From NCBI GenBank assembly GCA_963807735.1, contig CAWEDI010000005.1, positions 1 to 64,000 on the forward strand: a stretch of 64,000 nucleotides of DNA, written 5' to 3'. The notes under the pieces were generated by a model. That model saw nothing but the letters and a program-made list of their open reading frames with translations. It did no database searches and was not told where the DNA came from. The translations under genes were made by a program, and so were the position numbers. Of this stretch, positions 9,078 to 18,286 are shown piece by piece. This stretch comes from Roseiarcus sp963807735. GTDB taxonomy: Bacteria > Pseudomonadota > Alphaproteobacteria > Rhizobiales > Beijerinckiaceae. Each line of letters begins with the position of its first letter. Within the stretch, counting starts at the first letter, position 1.

Positions 9078-11027
9078 ATGGCAAGTGACAAATCGACTCA
9101 GGCGGCGCCAACCAGTCCCGTCGGTCAGATTGCCTTCGCCGCACCAACCCTTTCGGCCGCTGCCCTGACCTTGATCTGGGGGCTCACGGCGGTGTTGATC
9201 GCCGGCGTCGACGCCTTGCTCCCGCGGATCGCCGGCGGGGGCGACCTTCATCGGTATCAGATCACGTTCCTTGTCGCGGTGCACGTGGCTGCGCTCGTTG
9301 GCGTCGGCGCGATCGCGCTGCTCTATGGCCGGACGCGCGGCTCCGAGGCGATCGCCGTCCAGCGTCAATCGGACGAGGCGCGAGCGGCCGCCCAACGCAT
9401 TCTCGACACCATGGACGAAGGGGTTCTCCTGGCGGATATCCGAAAGCCGGGAGCCGCGCTCGCGTATGTCAATCCTGCATTCGAGCGGATCACCGGATAT
9501 TCGGTCAGCGAGGCTATCGGAAAGAACTGCCGCTATTTGCAAGGGAACGATCGTCTGCAGCCTGAAATTTCAGAAATTCGAGCCGCGATCGATGATCGCC
9601 GCGCAGCGAGAGTGACGCTGCGCAATTATCGTAAGGATGGCGTTCTATTCTGGAACGAGCTTCGGCTGACTCCGGTGTTTGGCCAAGCGGGCGAGGCGAC
9701 GCACTATATCGGCCTGATGCGCGACGTGACCGAACTCAAGGAAGCGACATCGCGACTAGACGAGGCGGGCCATATAGACCGGCTGACGTTGGTAGCGAAC
9801 CGGTACTTCTTCTATGACAAGGTGGCAGCGCTTTTGAGCGCGCCGGACGCTGGCCAGGTGTTGCTCGTCAAGCTCGATGTCGCCCGGTTCCATGAAATCA
9901 ATTCAAGCTACGGCTTTGAGGCCGGTGATTTGCTTCTCAAGCAAATCGCCACCCGATTAGACACGCATTGGAAGGGCTGCGTCGGGCGGCTCGGAGCGGA
10001 CGAATTCGCCATCACCGTCCGCCTCGGCCGACCTGACGAGGTCGAGGCGGAGATCTCGAAGGTCTGCGCGGTGCTGCAGCCGAACTTCATTCTGCCCGAG
10101 GGCAAAATTGATGTTCGCTTCGCGGTCGGGTTTACGCTCGGTGCGCGGGGCGAGGATCCGATGACCCTTTTGCGTCAGGCCGGCGTGGCCCTGCAGGAAT
10201 CGAGGCGCTCTCGGCTGCGCGAAGTGCACGGCTTCGACAGCCAGACGGACGCGAACATCAAGAGTCGCGTGCGCCTGGCCCAAGAACTCAGACAAGCGGT
10301 CAAGAGCGAAGACTTCGTGCTGTACTACCAGCCCAAGGTGGAACTCGTCTCCGGAACAATCATTGGCGCGGAATCGCTGGTCCGGTGGCGACATCCCCTG
10401 TTCGGGCTGCAGCCGCCGAACCGGTTCATCCCCGCTGCGGAAGAGACGGGCCTGATCCTCGAAATCGGCCGTTGGGTCCTGTATGAGGCAGCCCGCTTCG
10501 CCGCCGAGATCAACCAAGACCGGACCCCGGCGCTCACGATATCCGTGAACGTCTCGCAGTTTCAATTCACCGCCGGGGACATGGCTGAACAGGTTCGTTT
10601 GGCGCTGCAGGAGACCGGGGCCGACCCCGCTTGGCTGATTCTCGAGTTGACCGAAAGTCTGTTTGCGGATGACTCGCCCGAGATGGTCGCTTCGTTTCGG
10701 CGACTCCGCGAGATGGGCCTCGGTCTGTCGATCGACGATTTCGGCACCGGGTATTCAAGTCTGCGTTATCTTGAACGCTTTCCGGTCTCGGAAATCAAGC
10801 TCGACAAGAGCTTTGTTCAAGATCTGCACCGGAGCCAAGTCAAGCGCATCATCGTGGACGCCGTGATCAAGCTCGGCGCCGAGCTCAACATTTCGGTCAC
10901 GGCGGAGGGTGTCGAAACCGAGGCCGAGCGCGCCACGCTTCGCGAGGTTCTCTGCCCCTACGCCCAGGGCTATTTGTTTGGACGGCCGGCGCCATCGGAC
11001 GAGTTCCTGAGTCTCGTCGGCCGATAG
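9078..11027 (+). CDS. LOV-GGDEF-EAL blue-light c-di-GMP phosphodiesterase candidate
   Basis: 649 residues. Two N-terminal membrane helices (about 24-46 and 60-83) precede a PAS domain with the LOV signature GKNCRYLQG. The photo-adduct cysteine is residue 151 (codon 9528-9530), followed by the flavin-contacting RNYRKDG and FWNEL. A GGDEF domain follows with a degenerate GADEF motif (306-310), so cyclase activity is unlikely. The EAL domain has ESLVRW, NVSQ, ELTES, DDFGTGYSSL, KLDKSF, EGVET and QGYLFGRP, all the usual metal and catalytic positions, so c-di-GMP hydrolysis is expected. The inverted-repeat arm ends inside this gene in this window. Light control is inferred from the signature. Confidence 0.88.
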   Translation: MASDKSTQAAPTSPVGQIAFAAPTLSAAALTLIWGLTAVLIAGVDALLPRIAGGGDLHRYQITFLVAVHVAALVGVGAIALLYGRTRGSEAIAVQRQSDEARAAAQRILDTMDEGVLLADIRKPGAALAYVNPAFERITGYSVSEAIGKNCRYLQGNDRLQPEISEIRAAIDDRRAARVTLRNYRKDGVLFWNELRLTPVFGQAGEATHYIGLMRDVTELKEATSRLDEAGHIDRLTLVANRYFFYDKVAALLSAPDAGQVLLVKLDVARFHEINSSYGFEAGDLLLKQIATRLDTHWKGCVGRLGADEFAITVRLGRPDEVEAEISKVCAVLQPNFILPEGKIDVRFAVGFTLGARGEDPMTLLRQAGVALQESRRSRLREVHGFDSQTDANIKSRVRLAQELRQAVKSEDFVLYYQPKVELVSGTIIGAESLVRWRHPLFGLQPPNRFIPAAEETGLILEIGRWVLYEAARFAAEINQDRTPALTISVNVSQFQFTAGDMAEQVRLALQETGADPAWLILELTESLFADDSPEMVASFRRLREMGLGLSIDDFGTGYSSLRYLERFPVSEIKLDKSFVQDLHRSQVKRIIVDAVIKLGAELNISVTAEGVETEAERATLREVLCPYAQGYLFGRPAPSDEFLSLVGR

Positions 11028-11162
11028 GATCAACGGAGGTAGGCGGTGGGCCGATGGGGCGGTATTCCGACCCAGGCCACGATCGCGGCGGTCGTCATCG
11101 CCAGGAATGGCGACCACCCTTCCGCTCTATCGGCAAGCTCGATCTTGCCAGGCTACCGAAAT

Positions 11163-11810
11163 TCATCCCGACGTAATCAGGCTCGCCAAGGTCGCGAGCC
11201 TTACCGCCTCCGCAGTGGTGCGCACGTTGAGCCGATCGAGCAATCTGGCGCGATGCACTTCGACCGTCCTGGCGCTGATCCCGAGGTCAAAGGCGATGGC
11301 CTTGCTGAGGCGTCCTTCGATCAGCCCATAGAGCACCTCTCGCTCGCGCCGGCTAAGCGACAAAATGCGGTTTGCGGCATCCAGCGGTTCGACGCGTTCC
11401 TCCCCGCGTTCCTGCCCCCATCCTTTAATGACCTCCCAACGCTTTTTTCGCTTTGCGATGGCGAAGTGATGGGCGCAGGCGACGTCGAATATGTCCCCGG
11501 ATTTGCTCGCCGAAAGCGGATAAGTGCACAGAAGCGTGATCGGCTTGTCGGCAATCGTTTTGGTGAGGTCGACTTCATATTCCAGAAAGGCGTTCCAATC
11601 GCTTGGTTGCAGCCAGAAGGCGTCGCCGGAAGCGCTCAGTCCAGAACGGCCCACGTCGAGCGCCTGCTGCAATTTCTCGTTCCAGAAGCTCACCACGGGT
11701 CCGCGCTCAAAATGCGAGTCCTTCAAATAGATTTTGCGCCCCGCATAAAGTTCGATTCCACTTTCAGCGACGGCCGTGCGCCCGTGAATTGCGACTTCCT
11801 CCGCGCTCAC
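11163..11810 (-). pseudogene. MEDS-LuxR regulator truncated at its 5' end
   Basis: The C terminus is a clear LuxR-type helix-turn-helix (LSRREREVLYGLIEGRLSKA, AFDLGISARTVEVHRARLL). The preceding ~140 residues match the second half of a MEDS sensory domain (LEYEVDLTKTIADKPITLLC, DVACAHHFAIAKRK), found in methanogen/methylotroph DcmR-like regulators. The first ~60 residues of that domain are missing. Only a GTG (11808-11810) is available as start, a stop codon lies ten codons further upstream, and no good ribosome site is seen. It is probably a remnant, less likely a shortened functional regulator. Confidence 0.65.
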
Positions 11811-11840
11811 AGAGTCGGTGTCGGGCGTCCTAGACCACCA

Positions 11841-12812
11841 TCAGGGCGCGGGCGCATGCCATACCGCCTCGTAAGCTTCGCGCAGATTGTCGCGAGTGAC
11901 CTTCAGACCCGTCGAACTGATCCATGCCGGCGGCGAGCGTCCAATCAGCCCGAGCAGCGCGGCGGCGGCGGCGGCCGCGCCTTGATCATAAGGACGCTGC
12001 GCCGCGACGCCTTTGAGTGAACTGTCGCGCCTGAGTTCGGCGAAGACCTCCGCCCCCAGGTCGACAGTCGTCATCGGCAAGGAACGCGCTCCGCTCCGGA
12101 TGGCTTCCAATACGTGCATAGCCGGAGTGTCCCAAGCGACAAACAGACAGTCGAGATCGTCATTCTCGGCGAGCAGCTTTTGGTATGCTTGTCCCGCTTC
12201 TTCGACCTTGCTGAAGCGGCTCCGCACGAGGGTGACGTCAGGTCGATGCAAATTCATCCATTTGCGAAACGCGATCTCGCGTTCGTTGGTGACGAAAAAC
12301 TCCGCCGCATAAGTGATGATTCCAAGCACGCCTTCGTTGGGGATATACGGCGAGGATAGCTCCGCGGCGATGGCTCCCAGACCAAAGTTATCCGCCGAAC
12401 ACACAGAGACATAATCGACGCCGGGACGAAGGCCCGGCGGGGCGTTGTCGAGCAGGACGAGCTTCTTTCCCGCCTTCGCGACGGCGAGGTGCGCATCACG
12501 CATTTCCGTCGAGCCGACCGGCAGGCTGATGATCGCGTCAATCGGCGCGCGCGTGAGATGGCGCAGCGCTTCGTTCTGTTTGGCCTTGTCGAAGCCGCAA
12601 TCGACGATATCGAACACCGTGCCGTCGCAATTCCCGAGCGTACCGACGATGCCGGCAAGCTCTTGGCGCGACCAATCGCTTTTCGTGGTGTGGAGCACGA
12701 CGGCCACAGAAAACCGGCCGGCGCGGGCGAGCGCCGTTTCGGCGTCGGTAAGCACGAGCTTGTCTGCGGGAAAGGCCTTTTCGCCGTGCGGCCCGAGGCC
12801 AATGGTCGACAT
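11841..12812 (-). CDS. Sugar-binding-protein homologue without signal peptide
   Basis: This is a periplasmic-binding-protein fold of the RbsB type (PF13407 class). It aligns over its whole length with the exported binding protein at 15440-16561: GPHGEKA/GPNGEKA, DNFGLGAIAAEL/DNYGNGVAAAHL, AAEFFVTNERE/AADFFVTRQRY and AAQRPYDQG/ASQRPYDQG. It starts directly at the mature domain. Neither ATG 12812 nor ATG 12866 gives a hydrophobic leader. It lies just downstream of the ROK regulator on the same strand. It may be an intracellular ligand sensor, or a binding protein that lost its leader. Confidence 0.75.
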   Translation of the reverse strand: MSTIGLGPHGEKAFPADKLVLTDAETALARAGRFSVAVVLHTTKSDWSRQELAGIVGTLGNCDGTVFDIVDCGFDKAKQNEALRHLTRAPIDAIISLPVGSTEMRDAHLAVAKAGKKLVLLDNAPPGLRPGVDYVSVCSADNFGLGAIAAELSSPYIPNEGVLGIITYAAEFFVTNEREIAFRKWMNLHRPDVTLVRSRFSKVEEAGQAYQKLLAENDDLDCLFVAWDTPAMHVLEAIRSGARSLPMTTVDLGAEVFAELRRDSSLKGVAAQRPYDQGAAAAAAALLGLIGRSPPAWISSTGLKVTRDNLREAYEAVWHAPAP

Positions 12813-12893
12813 TTCGCACCCGAGGTTTGAGCGGTTGGGATTTGGCGTGGAAATGCGTTGGCGCACAAGCCTCCATGATCATCCGCGCGCACG

Positions 12894-14342
12894 TCAGCGA
12901 GCAGCCGGCGACTGAGGCGGCGAAACGACCGCATTCGTCGGCGTCGCTTTTCGTCTCACCGCTTTCGCCTTCGCAAGGTAAGCCTCGAACGAGGGCTGAT
13001 GGCGTGGCGAGCCGTGCGGAATCCATTCGCGCGCATTGGCGGTAGCGAAGATTTCCTCGCTCGCCAAGCGCGCCGCGCCGACGAGCTCGGCCGAACCGCC
13101 AAGCTCTGAGCGCACAATCCGCAGGTCGCGGGTCGCCAGCGGATGCGCGCTCCGGTAGATCGCTTCCCGAACCGCCGCAAGCAGGATCTCCCCGGAATGC
13201 CCGAGCGAGCCGGCGAGCACAACTATTGCCGGGTTCATGAGATTGACCAACGGGGCGAGGCTTTCGCCGACCAGTCGCCCGGCGTGGGCGAGCAGCTCTG
13301 CGCAAAAGCGGTCGCCGAGCTGCGCTCCATGGCTCACGTCGTCGGCGCTGACCTCGCCCCGACGCTCGAGCATTTCCGCGAGATACCGGCTTCGTCCCTC
13401 ACGCGCCGCGGCGTTTGCGTCACGTGCGACAGCGTCTCCGCTCGCCACCACATCCAGGCAACCTCTCGCGCCGCAGTGGCAGGTCAGATCGCCGCCCTCC
13501 CCCTTGGGCGCATGGCCGATCAATCCGGCGCGACCCTGCGCGCCCGCATGCAATCGTCCGTCGCTGACGACGCCAGCGCTGATCGATCGATCTATGCTGA
13601 TGCAGAGAATGTCGTTTGCGCCACGACCCGCGCCGACTTTTGCTTCCCCAAGCGTCATCATCTGCGTGTTGCTGCGCACCCAGCATGGCGCGCTGAAGCG
13701 CGTGGCGAGCTCGGTAGCGAAATCGAAGCGGCGCCAGGCATGCAGGGCGTCCAGGGGGGCGGCGCTGAAAGCGTCGCCTTCGTTTGCGTAGACGAGCGCG
13801 ATCTCAGGAAGGGCAAGCGAAACGCCCCACGCTCGCGATTTGCCGCCGCGCTCGTCGAGCATCAAGTAAAACAGCGTTGTCAGGCGATCGAGGACGGCCT
13901 CGGGCCCCTGCGCCAACTCCACGGACTCGTGATGTTCTGCAATAAGCTCGCCGTTGAGGTCGGCGAGGCCGACGGCGATCGAGTCCCTGCCGACATGGGC
14001 AGCCATCAAGTCACCCGCCTCGGCGCGAAACCTGAAATGGCGTGGAGCGCGGCCCCCGACGGGGGCCCCAAATTCGCCCTTTGCAATCAAATGCAACCGC
14101 TCGAGCGTCGCCAGGCGGTCGCTCACGACGGCGCGGCCAAGATCGGAGGCCCGGGCGAGTCCGAGATGCGTTGTGGCGACGTCAGTGCGGATGAGTGAGA
14201 GGATGGCCGCAAGACTGCCGCCGCCGGTCTCGAGCGTGGTTGGCCGCCCCACCCGACGTTTGCCGTGAGTCGGGAAGTCGGACCCCTGGAACGTCAAGGC
14301 GTGGTCATTCGCGCAGACTTCACCGGGAGGTCTCCAGGCCAA
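12894..14342 (-). CDS. ROK-family transcriptional repressor
   Basis: The 482-residue product has an N-terminal winged helix-turn-helix (about 45-100) and a ROK sugar-kinase-like domain with the zinc motif CHCGARGCLD. Repressors of this class (NagC, Mlc, XylR) respond to free sugars or sugar phosphates. It is divergent from the sugar importer and dehydrogenase genes starting at about 14516, so it is the likely local regulator of that operon. The start at 14342 may be early; the conserved part begins near GRPTTLETGGG. Confidence 0.85.
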   Translation of the reverse strand: MAWRPPGEVCANDHALTFQGSDFPTHGKRRVGRPTTLETGGGSLAAILSLIRTDVATTHLGLARASDLGRAVVSDRLATLERLHLIAKGEFGAPVGGRAPRHFRFRAEAGDLMAAHVGRDSIAVGLADLNGELIAEHHESVELAQGPEAVLDRLTTLFYLMLDERGGKSRAWGVSLALPEIALVYANEGDAFSAAPLDALHAWRRFDFATELATRFSAPCWVRSNTQMMTLGEAKVGAGRGANDILCISIDRSISAGVVSDGRLHAGAQGRAGLIGHAPKGEGGDLTCHCGARGCLDVVASGDAVARDANAAAREGRSRYLAEMLERRGEVSADDVSHGAQLGDRFCAELLAHAGRLVGESLAPLVNLMNPAIVVLAGSLGHSGEILLAAVREAIYRSAHPLATRDLRIVRSELGGSAELVGAARLASEEIFATANAREWIPHGSPRHQPSFEAYLAKAKAVRRKATPTNAVVSPPQSPAAR

Positions 14343-14515
14343 ACCCTTGAGAAATCAATCGGCGGAGCTCGATAATAATTTTCCAGCAAAAGTCAACCGG
14401 CTTTTGCTCCTTTTCAAATTGACGAAGGCCAAGCCGAGCCGCATTCTCCACGCGCGCCGCAGGAAACCTCGAAGTTTCCGCGACAAGGCCCTTAAGGCCG
14501 GCCGGAGGAAGCCCG
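14343..14515. promoter_or_regulatory. Divergent intergenic region between ROK gene and sugar operon
   Basis: This ~170-base gap holds an AT-rich patch, unusual here (AATCAATCGG...GATAATAATTTTCC at 14353-14390), flanked by GC-rich DNA. It should carry both promoters and the ROK operator. I cannot assign -35/-10 elements with confidence. GGAGGA at 14503-14508 is the likely ribosome site for the isomerase gene. Confidence 0.4.
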
Positions 14516-14578
14516 TGGACGTTCGAACTCGCTTATCAAACCAACTGCTGGGGGCCGCTTGGAGGCCACCCGGTCGGC

Positions 14579-15343
14579 GTGACCTCCATTGGCCAGCTCA
14601 CCTATGTGACCTTCGGGGATATCGGAAAGGCGATTGCCGATATCGCGGAGGCGGGCTACCAGGGCGTCGAATTGTTCGACGGCAACGTTCTCGACTACCC
14701 CGGCGGCGCGCCCGCGCTGCGGTCCGAGCTCAGCAACGCCGGCATTAAGCTGGTCGGAGTCTATTCCGGGGCCAATTTTGTATTCCCCGATATTCTCGAT
14801 CAGGAGCTCTCCAAAATTGTGCGCGTCGCGGATGCTGCGGCGGAGCTCTCGGCTGAACATCTCGTCATTGGTGGGGGCGCCAAGCGCCTCGACGGCGTCG
14901 CGCCTGGCGACTACGAGCAACTCGCGGCTGCGCTCGACAAGGTCGTCGCGATCGCCAAGCCCCGCGGCCTGAAGGCGCATTACCATCCCCATCTGACGAC
15001 AATCGTTGAGCGCTCGGCCGAAGTCGATCGTATCTTCTCTCTGACTTCCATCGATTTTTGCCCCGACACCGCGCATCTCGCCGCGGCGGGCGGCGATGTC
15101 GCCGCGATGGTCCGCAAGCATCGCGCCCGAATTTCTTACGTGCACCTGAAAGGGCTGCGACGCGAGCCGTTCGCCTTCACGCCGCTCGACGAAGGCGATC
15201 TCGACAACGCCGCCGTGATCCGCGAGCTGGCGACGACCAACTTCAGCGGCTGGATCACGGCTGAGCTTGACGCTTGGCCCGATCCGAAGGGTGGCGCGGA
15301 GCGTAGCCTCGCCTTCATCAGACGCGCAATCGCCGCTGTCTGA
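14579..15343 (+). CDS. Sugar phosphate isomerase/epimerase (TIM barrel)
   Basis: The product is a xylose-isomerase-like TIM-barrel protein of the IolE/YcjR type. The family-typical strands GYQGVELFDG, HYHPHLTTIVE, DFCPDTAHLAAAG and YVHLKG carry the metal-binding Glu, His and Asp positions. The GTG at 14579 is the first start codon in frame, but the frame is open further upstream. From 14516 it encodes WTFELAYQTNCWGPLGG, the conserved N terminus of this family, just after GGAGGA (14503-14508). GTG at 14515 is one base out of frame, so a one-base insertion at GTGG is likely. It is the first gene of the importer operon. Confidence 0.8.
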   Translation: MTSIGQLTYVTFGDIGKAIADIAEAGYQGVELFDGNVLDYPGGAPALRSELSNAGIKLVGVYSGANFVFPDILDQELSKIVRVADAAAELSAEHLVIGGGAKRLDGVAPGDYEQLAAALDKVVAIAKPRGLKAHYHPHLTTIVERSAEVDRIFSLTSIDFCPDTAHLAAAGGDVAAMVRKHRARISYVHLKGLRREPFAFTPLDEGDLDNAAVIRELATTNFSGWITAELDAWPDPKGGAERSLAFIRRAIAAV

Positions 15344-15439
15344 GTAAACGAGGCTTTCGGGAAACGCCGGAGCCGGCCAAGTTTCGTCAGAACTTCGCGA
15401 GCCGCAGAACGCGGCGCGCATGGACCCAGGAGGAAACAA

Positions 15440-16561
15440 ATGAAGAAATTGAAAGTCTTCGCCGCTCTATCGGCGATGGCGCTGACCAGCGCTCTGGCCC
15501 TCGCGCCCGCTTATGCGACCGACCCGGACGCCGCGCTCGCAGCGATGAAGACGAAAGTCTTCTCGACCGGTCCGAACGGCGAAAAGGCCGACTCCGCGGC
15601 CAGCGTGTCGCTGACCCCGGACGAACTCGCCAAAGTTAAAGCCAAACACGCGACTGCGGCGCTGGTGTTCCACTACGGCGGAAATGATTGGTCGAACGCC
15701 CAAGAAGCCGCCCTGAAGGCCACTTTCGCCGCCTTGGGTATCGAAGTGGTCGCCACGACCGACGCCGGCTTCAAGCCGGAGAAACAGGTCTCCGACATTG
15801 AGACCGTGATGGCCAAAAAACCAGACATCATCGTCTCGATTCCCGTCGATCCGGTCGCCACCGCAGCAGCCTACAAAGCCGCCGCCGAAAAGGGCGTGAA
15901 GTTGGTGTTCATGGATAACGTGCCGAAGGGCTTTACGGCGGGCAAGGAATACGTGAGCTCCGTCTCGGCCGACAACTACGGAAACGGCGTCGCCGCCGCG
16001 CATTTGATGGCGAAGGCGCTGAACGGCAAAGGCGAGATCGGCCTGGTGTTTCACGCGGCTGATTTCTTCGTTACGCGTCAGCGCTATGACGGCTTCAAGA
16101 AGACGATCCTGGAAGATTACCCCAACATCAAGATTGTCGAGGAGCAGGGGATTGGCGGACCGGACTTCTCGGGCGACGCCGAAAAAGCGGCCGGCGCGAT
16201 CCTGACGGCGCATCCGCGCATCAATGGACTGTGGGCGGTCTGGGACGTGCCCGCCGAAGGGGCGATGGCGGCGGCCCGCGCCGCGGGTCGAGATGACCTC
16301 GTTATCGTCAACGAGGATCTCGGCGAGAACGTCGCCATCGCGATGGCCAAGCGCGAACTCATCATGGGGATCGCCTCGCAGCGGCCCTACGACCAGGGTG
16401 TGACGGAGGCGACGCTCGCCGCCTACGCGCTGATAGGCAAGCCTGCGCCGGCCTATGTCGCGCTGCCCGCGGCGCCAATCACGCGCGACACGCTGCTGGC
16501 GGCGTGGCAGGAGATCTATCACGCGCCGGCGACGGACAAAATCCAGCGCAGCATGAAATAA
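15440..16561 (+). CDS. Sugar ABC transporter, periplasmic binding protein (CUT2 type)
   Basis: 373 residues. A signal peptide (MKKLKVFAALSAMALTSAL, cleaved after AYA) is followed by an RbsB-like two-lobe domain. Sugar-contact regions are seen around HYGGNDW, IVSIPVDP, DNVPKG and SQRPYDQG. A strong ribosome site, CAGGAGG, precedes the ATG. It lies 96 bp after the isomerase and upstream of the matching ATPase and permease, so it is the recognition subunit of this importer. The substrate is not readable from sequence. Confidence 0.9.
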   Translation: MKKLKVFAALSAMALTSALALAPAYATDPDAALAAMKTKVFSTGPNGEKADSAASVSLTPDELAKVKAKHATAALVFHYGGNDWSNAQEAALKATFAALGIEVVATTDAGFKPEKQVSDIETVMAKKPDIIVSIPVDPVATAAAYKAAAEKGVKLVFMDNVPKGFTAGKEYVSSVSADNYGNGVAAAHLMAKALNGKGEIGLVFHAADFFVTRQRYDGFKKTILEDYPNIKIVEEQGIGGPDFSGDAEKAAGAILTAHPRINGLWAVWDVPAEGAMAAARAAGRDDLVIVNEDLGENVAIAMAKRELIMGIASQRPYDQGVTEATLAAYALIGKPAPAYVALPAAPITRDTLLAAWQEIYHAPATDKIQRSMK

Positions 16562-16714
16562 GAGGCGCGTTCCTTCCGATGCCGGGCACGGTTGAATCCC
16601 TTTAATCTATCTTTGCCGTCCCGAAGCAAGCGCGAATGTACCGGGGTCACCGATCCCGGTTACAGATGGAACCCAGCGGCCGGAGCACCTAATCAGGAGC
16701 AGCAGGGACCGAAA

Positions 16715-18286
16715 ATGCCGACCAGCGGCCGTACCCAACAAAATACTGCTGTGCGATTGACGGGCGTGTCGAAAACATTCGGTGGCGTCACCGCGTTACA
16801 GGATGTCACGTTCGAAGTGCACGCCGGCGAAATTCATGCGCTTCTCGGCGAGAACGGCGCCGGCAAATCGACAATTCTCAAAATTCTCAACGGCGTTTAT
16901 GCGCCAACCGCCGGCCGCATCGAGGTGTACGGCGAGCTGCGGGCTGAGCACAGCCCGGAGGCGGCCAAACGCGCCGGCATTGGCATGATCTTTCAGGAAA
17001 TGAGTCTCGTTCCAACCCTGACGGCCGCGCAAAACGTCTTCCTGGAGAACGAGCTCAAGAATCGCGCCGGCCTCATTGATGATCGCGCCGCTGAGCGCCG
17101 GGCGCGCGAGCTGTTTGCATCGCTCGGCGTCGACATCGATCCGCGCGCGTTGGTCGGCGCGCTTTCAGCGGGACAACGGCAACTAACCGAGATCGTCAAG
17201 GCGACCTCGCGCAACGTCCGCATCTTAATTCTCGACGAGCCGACGACGGCGCTCTCTGGCGGGGAAGTCGAAAAGCTGTTCGCCTCGCTGCGCAAGCTGA
17301 AACAAGACGGCGTCGCAATCATATATGTATCGCATCGTATGGACGAGATCACCCGCATTGCCGACCGCGCGACCATCTTGCGTGACGGACGCCATGTCAT
17401 TACGTCCCCCATGAGCGAGTTGACGCTCGACCGCATCATCGAACATATTGTTGGCCGGAGATCACGCGGCTTCTCCGATGTGCAGCGACGCGTGGCCCAG
17501 CGCGGTGCGCCGCTACTCGAACTCAAAGATTTGAACGGACCGAGCAAGCCATCGAACGTCAATCTAACGCTGTACGCCGGCGAGGTCGTCGGCATTGCGG
17601 GCCTGCTCGGGAGCGGCCGCAGCGCGCTGGCGCGCGTCTTGTTCGGCATTGACCCAAAGCGTTCCGGCGAGATTCGCGTCAAGGACAAACCGGTCGGGAT
17701 CACAAGTCCGATTGACGCTGTACGCCAGGGTGTTGCGCTCGTTCCCGAGGACCGGCTGCGCCAGGGTCTCATCCTCGAACATTCGGTTGAGGCCAACGCG
17801 ACTCTCTCGATACTCGATCGAGTCGCCTCGTGGTCGTTTGTAGTAAGGGCGAAAGCGAGGGATGCGGTCGATCAACAGATCAACAACCTGCGCATAAAAA
17901 CGGCCTCGCGCGAAACGCCGGTGCGCACGCTCTCCGGGGGCAATCAGCAGAAGGTCGTAATTGGCAAGTGGCTTAACGCCGATCCCGACATATTCGTGCT
18001 GGACGAGCCGACGGGCGGCGTCGACATCGGTTCCAAGGCGGAAATCATCGCGCTCGTGCGCGATTTGGCGGCGAGCGGCAAAGCCGTGGTCTTGATTTCC
18101 TCCGAACTGTCTGAGCTGCTGACGGCAGCCGACCGCATTCTCATAATGTCGGACGGGCGCATCGTCAGGGAACTTCTACGCGCCGAATTCGACGACCCCG
18201 ATCCCAGCGACGATGCTGGAGAGCAATTACAATACGCAGAACGCAATCTGTCTCAAATCATTCAAAAGGGTCATGTTCATGTCTGA
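16715..18286 (+). CDS. Sugar ABC transporter, two-domain ATPase (RbsA/MglA type)
   Basis: The start at ATG 16715 is preferred because it follows CAGGAGCAGCAGGG and matches the family N terminus; the open frame extends back to 16592. Domain 1 has Walker A GENGAGKST, LSAGQRQL and LDEPTTALS. Domain 2 has the usual degenerate P-loop (GLLGSGRSALA), LSGGNQQKV and LDEPTGGVD. About 523 residues, normal for CUT2 importers. The 3' end overlaps the permease start. Confidence 0.92.
   Translation: MPTSGRTQQNTAVRLTGVSKTFGGVTALQDVTFEVHAGEIHALLGENGAGKSTILKILNGVYAPTAGRIEVYGELRAEHSPEAAKRAGIGMIFQEMSLVPTLTAAQNVFLENELKNRAGLIDDRAAERRARELFASLGVDIDPRALVGALSAGQRQLTEIVKATSRNVRILILDEPTTALSGGEVEKLFASLRKLKQDGVAIIYVSHRMDEITRIADRATILRDGRHVITSPMSELTLDRIIEHIVGRRSRGFSDVQRRVAQRGAPLLELKDLNGPSKPSNVNLTLYAGEVVGIAGLLGSGRSALARVLFGIDPKRSGEIRVKDKPVGITSPIDAVRQGVALVPEDRLRQGLILEHSVEANATLSILDRVASWSFVVRAKARDAVDQQINNLRIKTASRETPVRTLSGGNQQKVVIGKWLNADPDIFVLDEPTGGVDIGSKAEIIALVRDLAASGKAVVLISSELSELLTAADRILIMSDGRIVRELLRAEFDDPDPSDDAGEQLQYAERNLSQIIQKGHVHV

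Larger units (their letters stand above)
5651..9539. repeat. Right arm of giant inverted repeat
   Basis: Reverse complement of 1-3876. It ends, as far as can be seen, at 9539 inside the LOV domain of the GGDEF-EAL gene, only because the left arm is cut by the window start. Sequence to the right of 9539 is single copy in this window. Confidence 0.95.
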
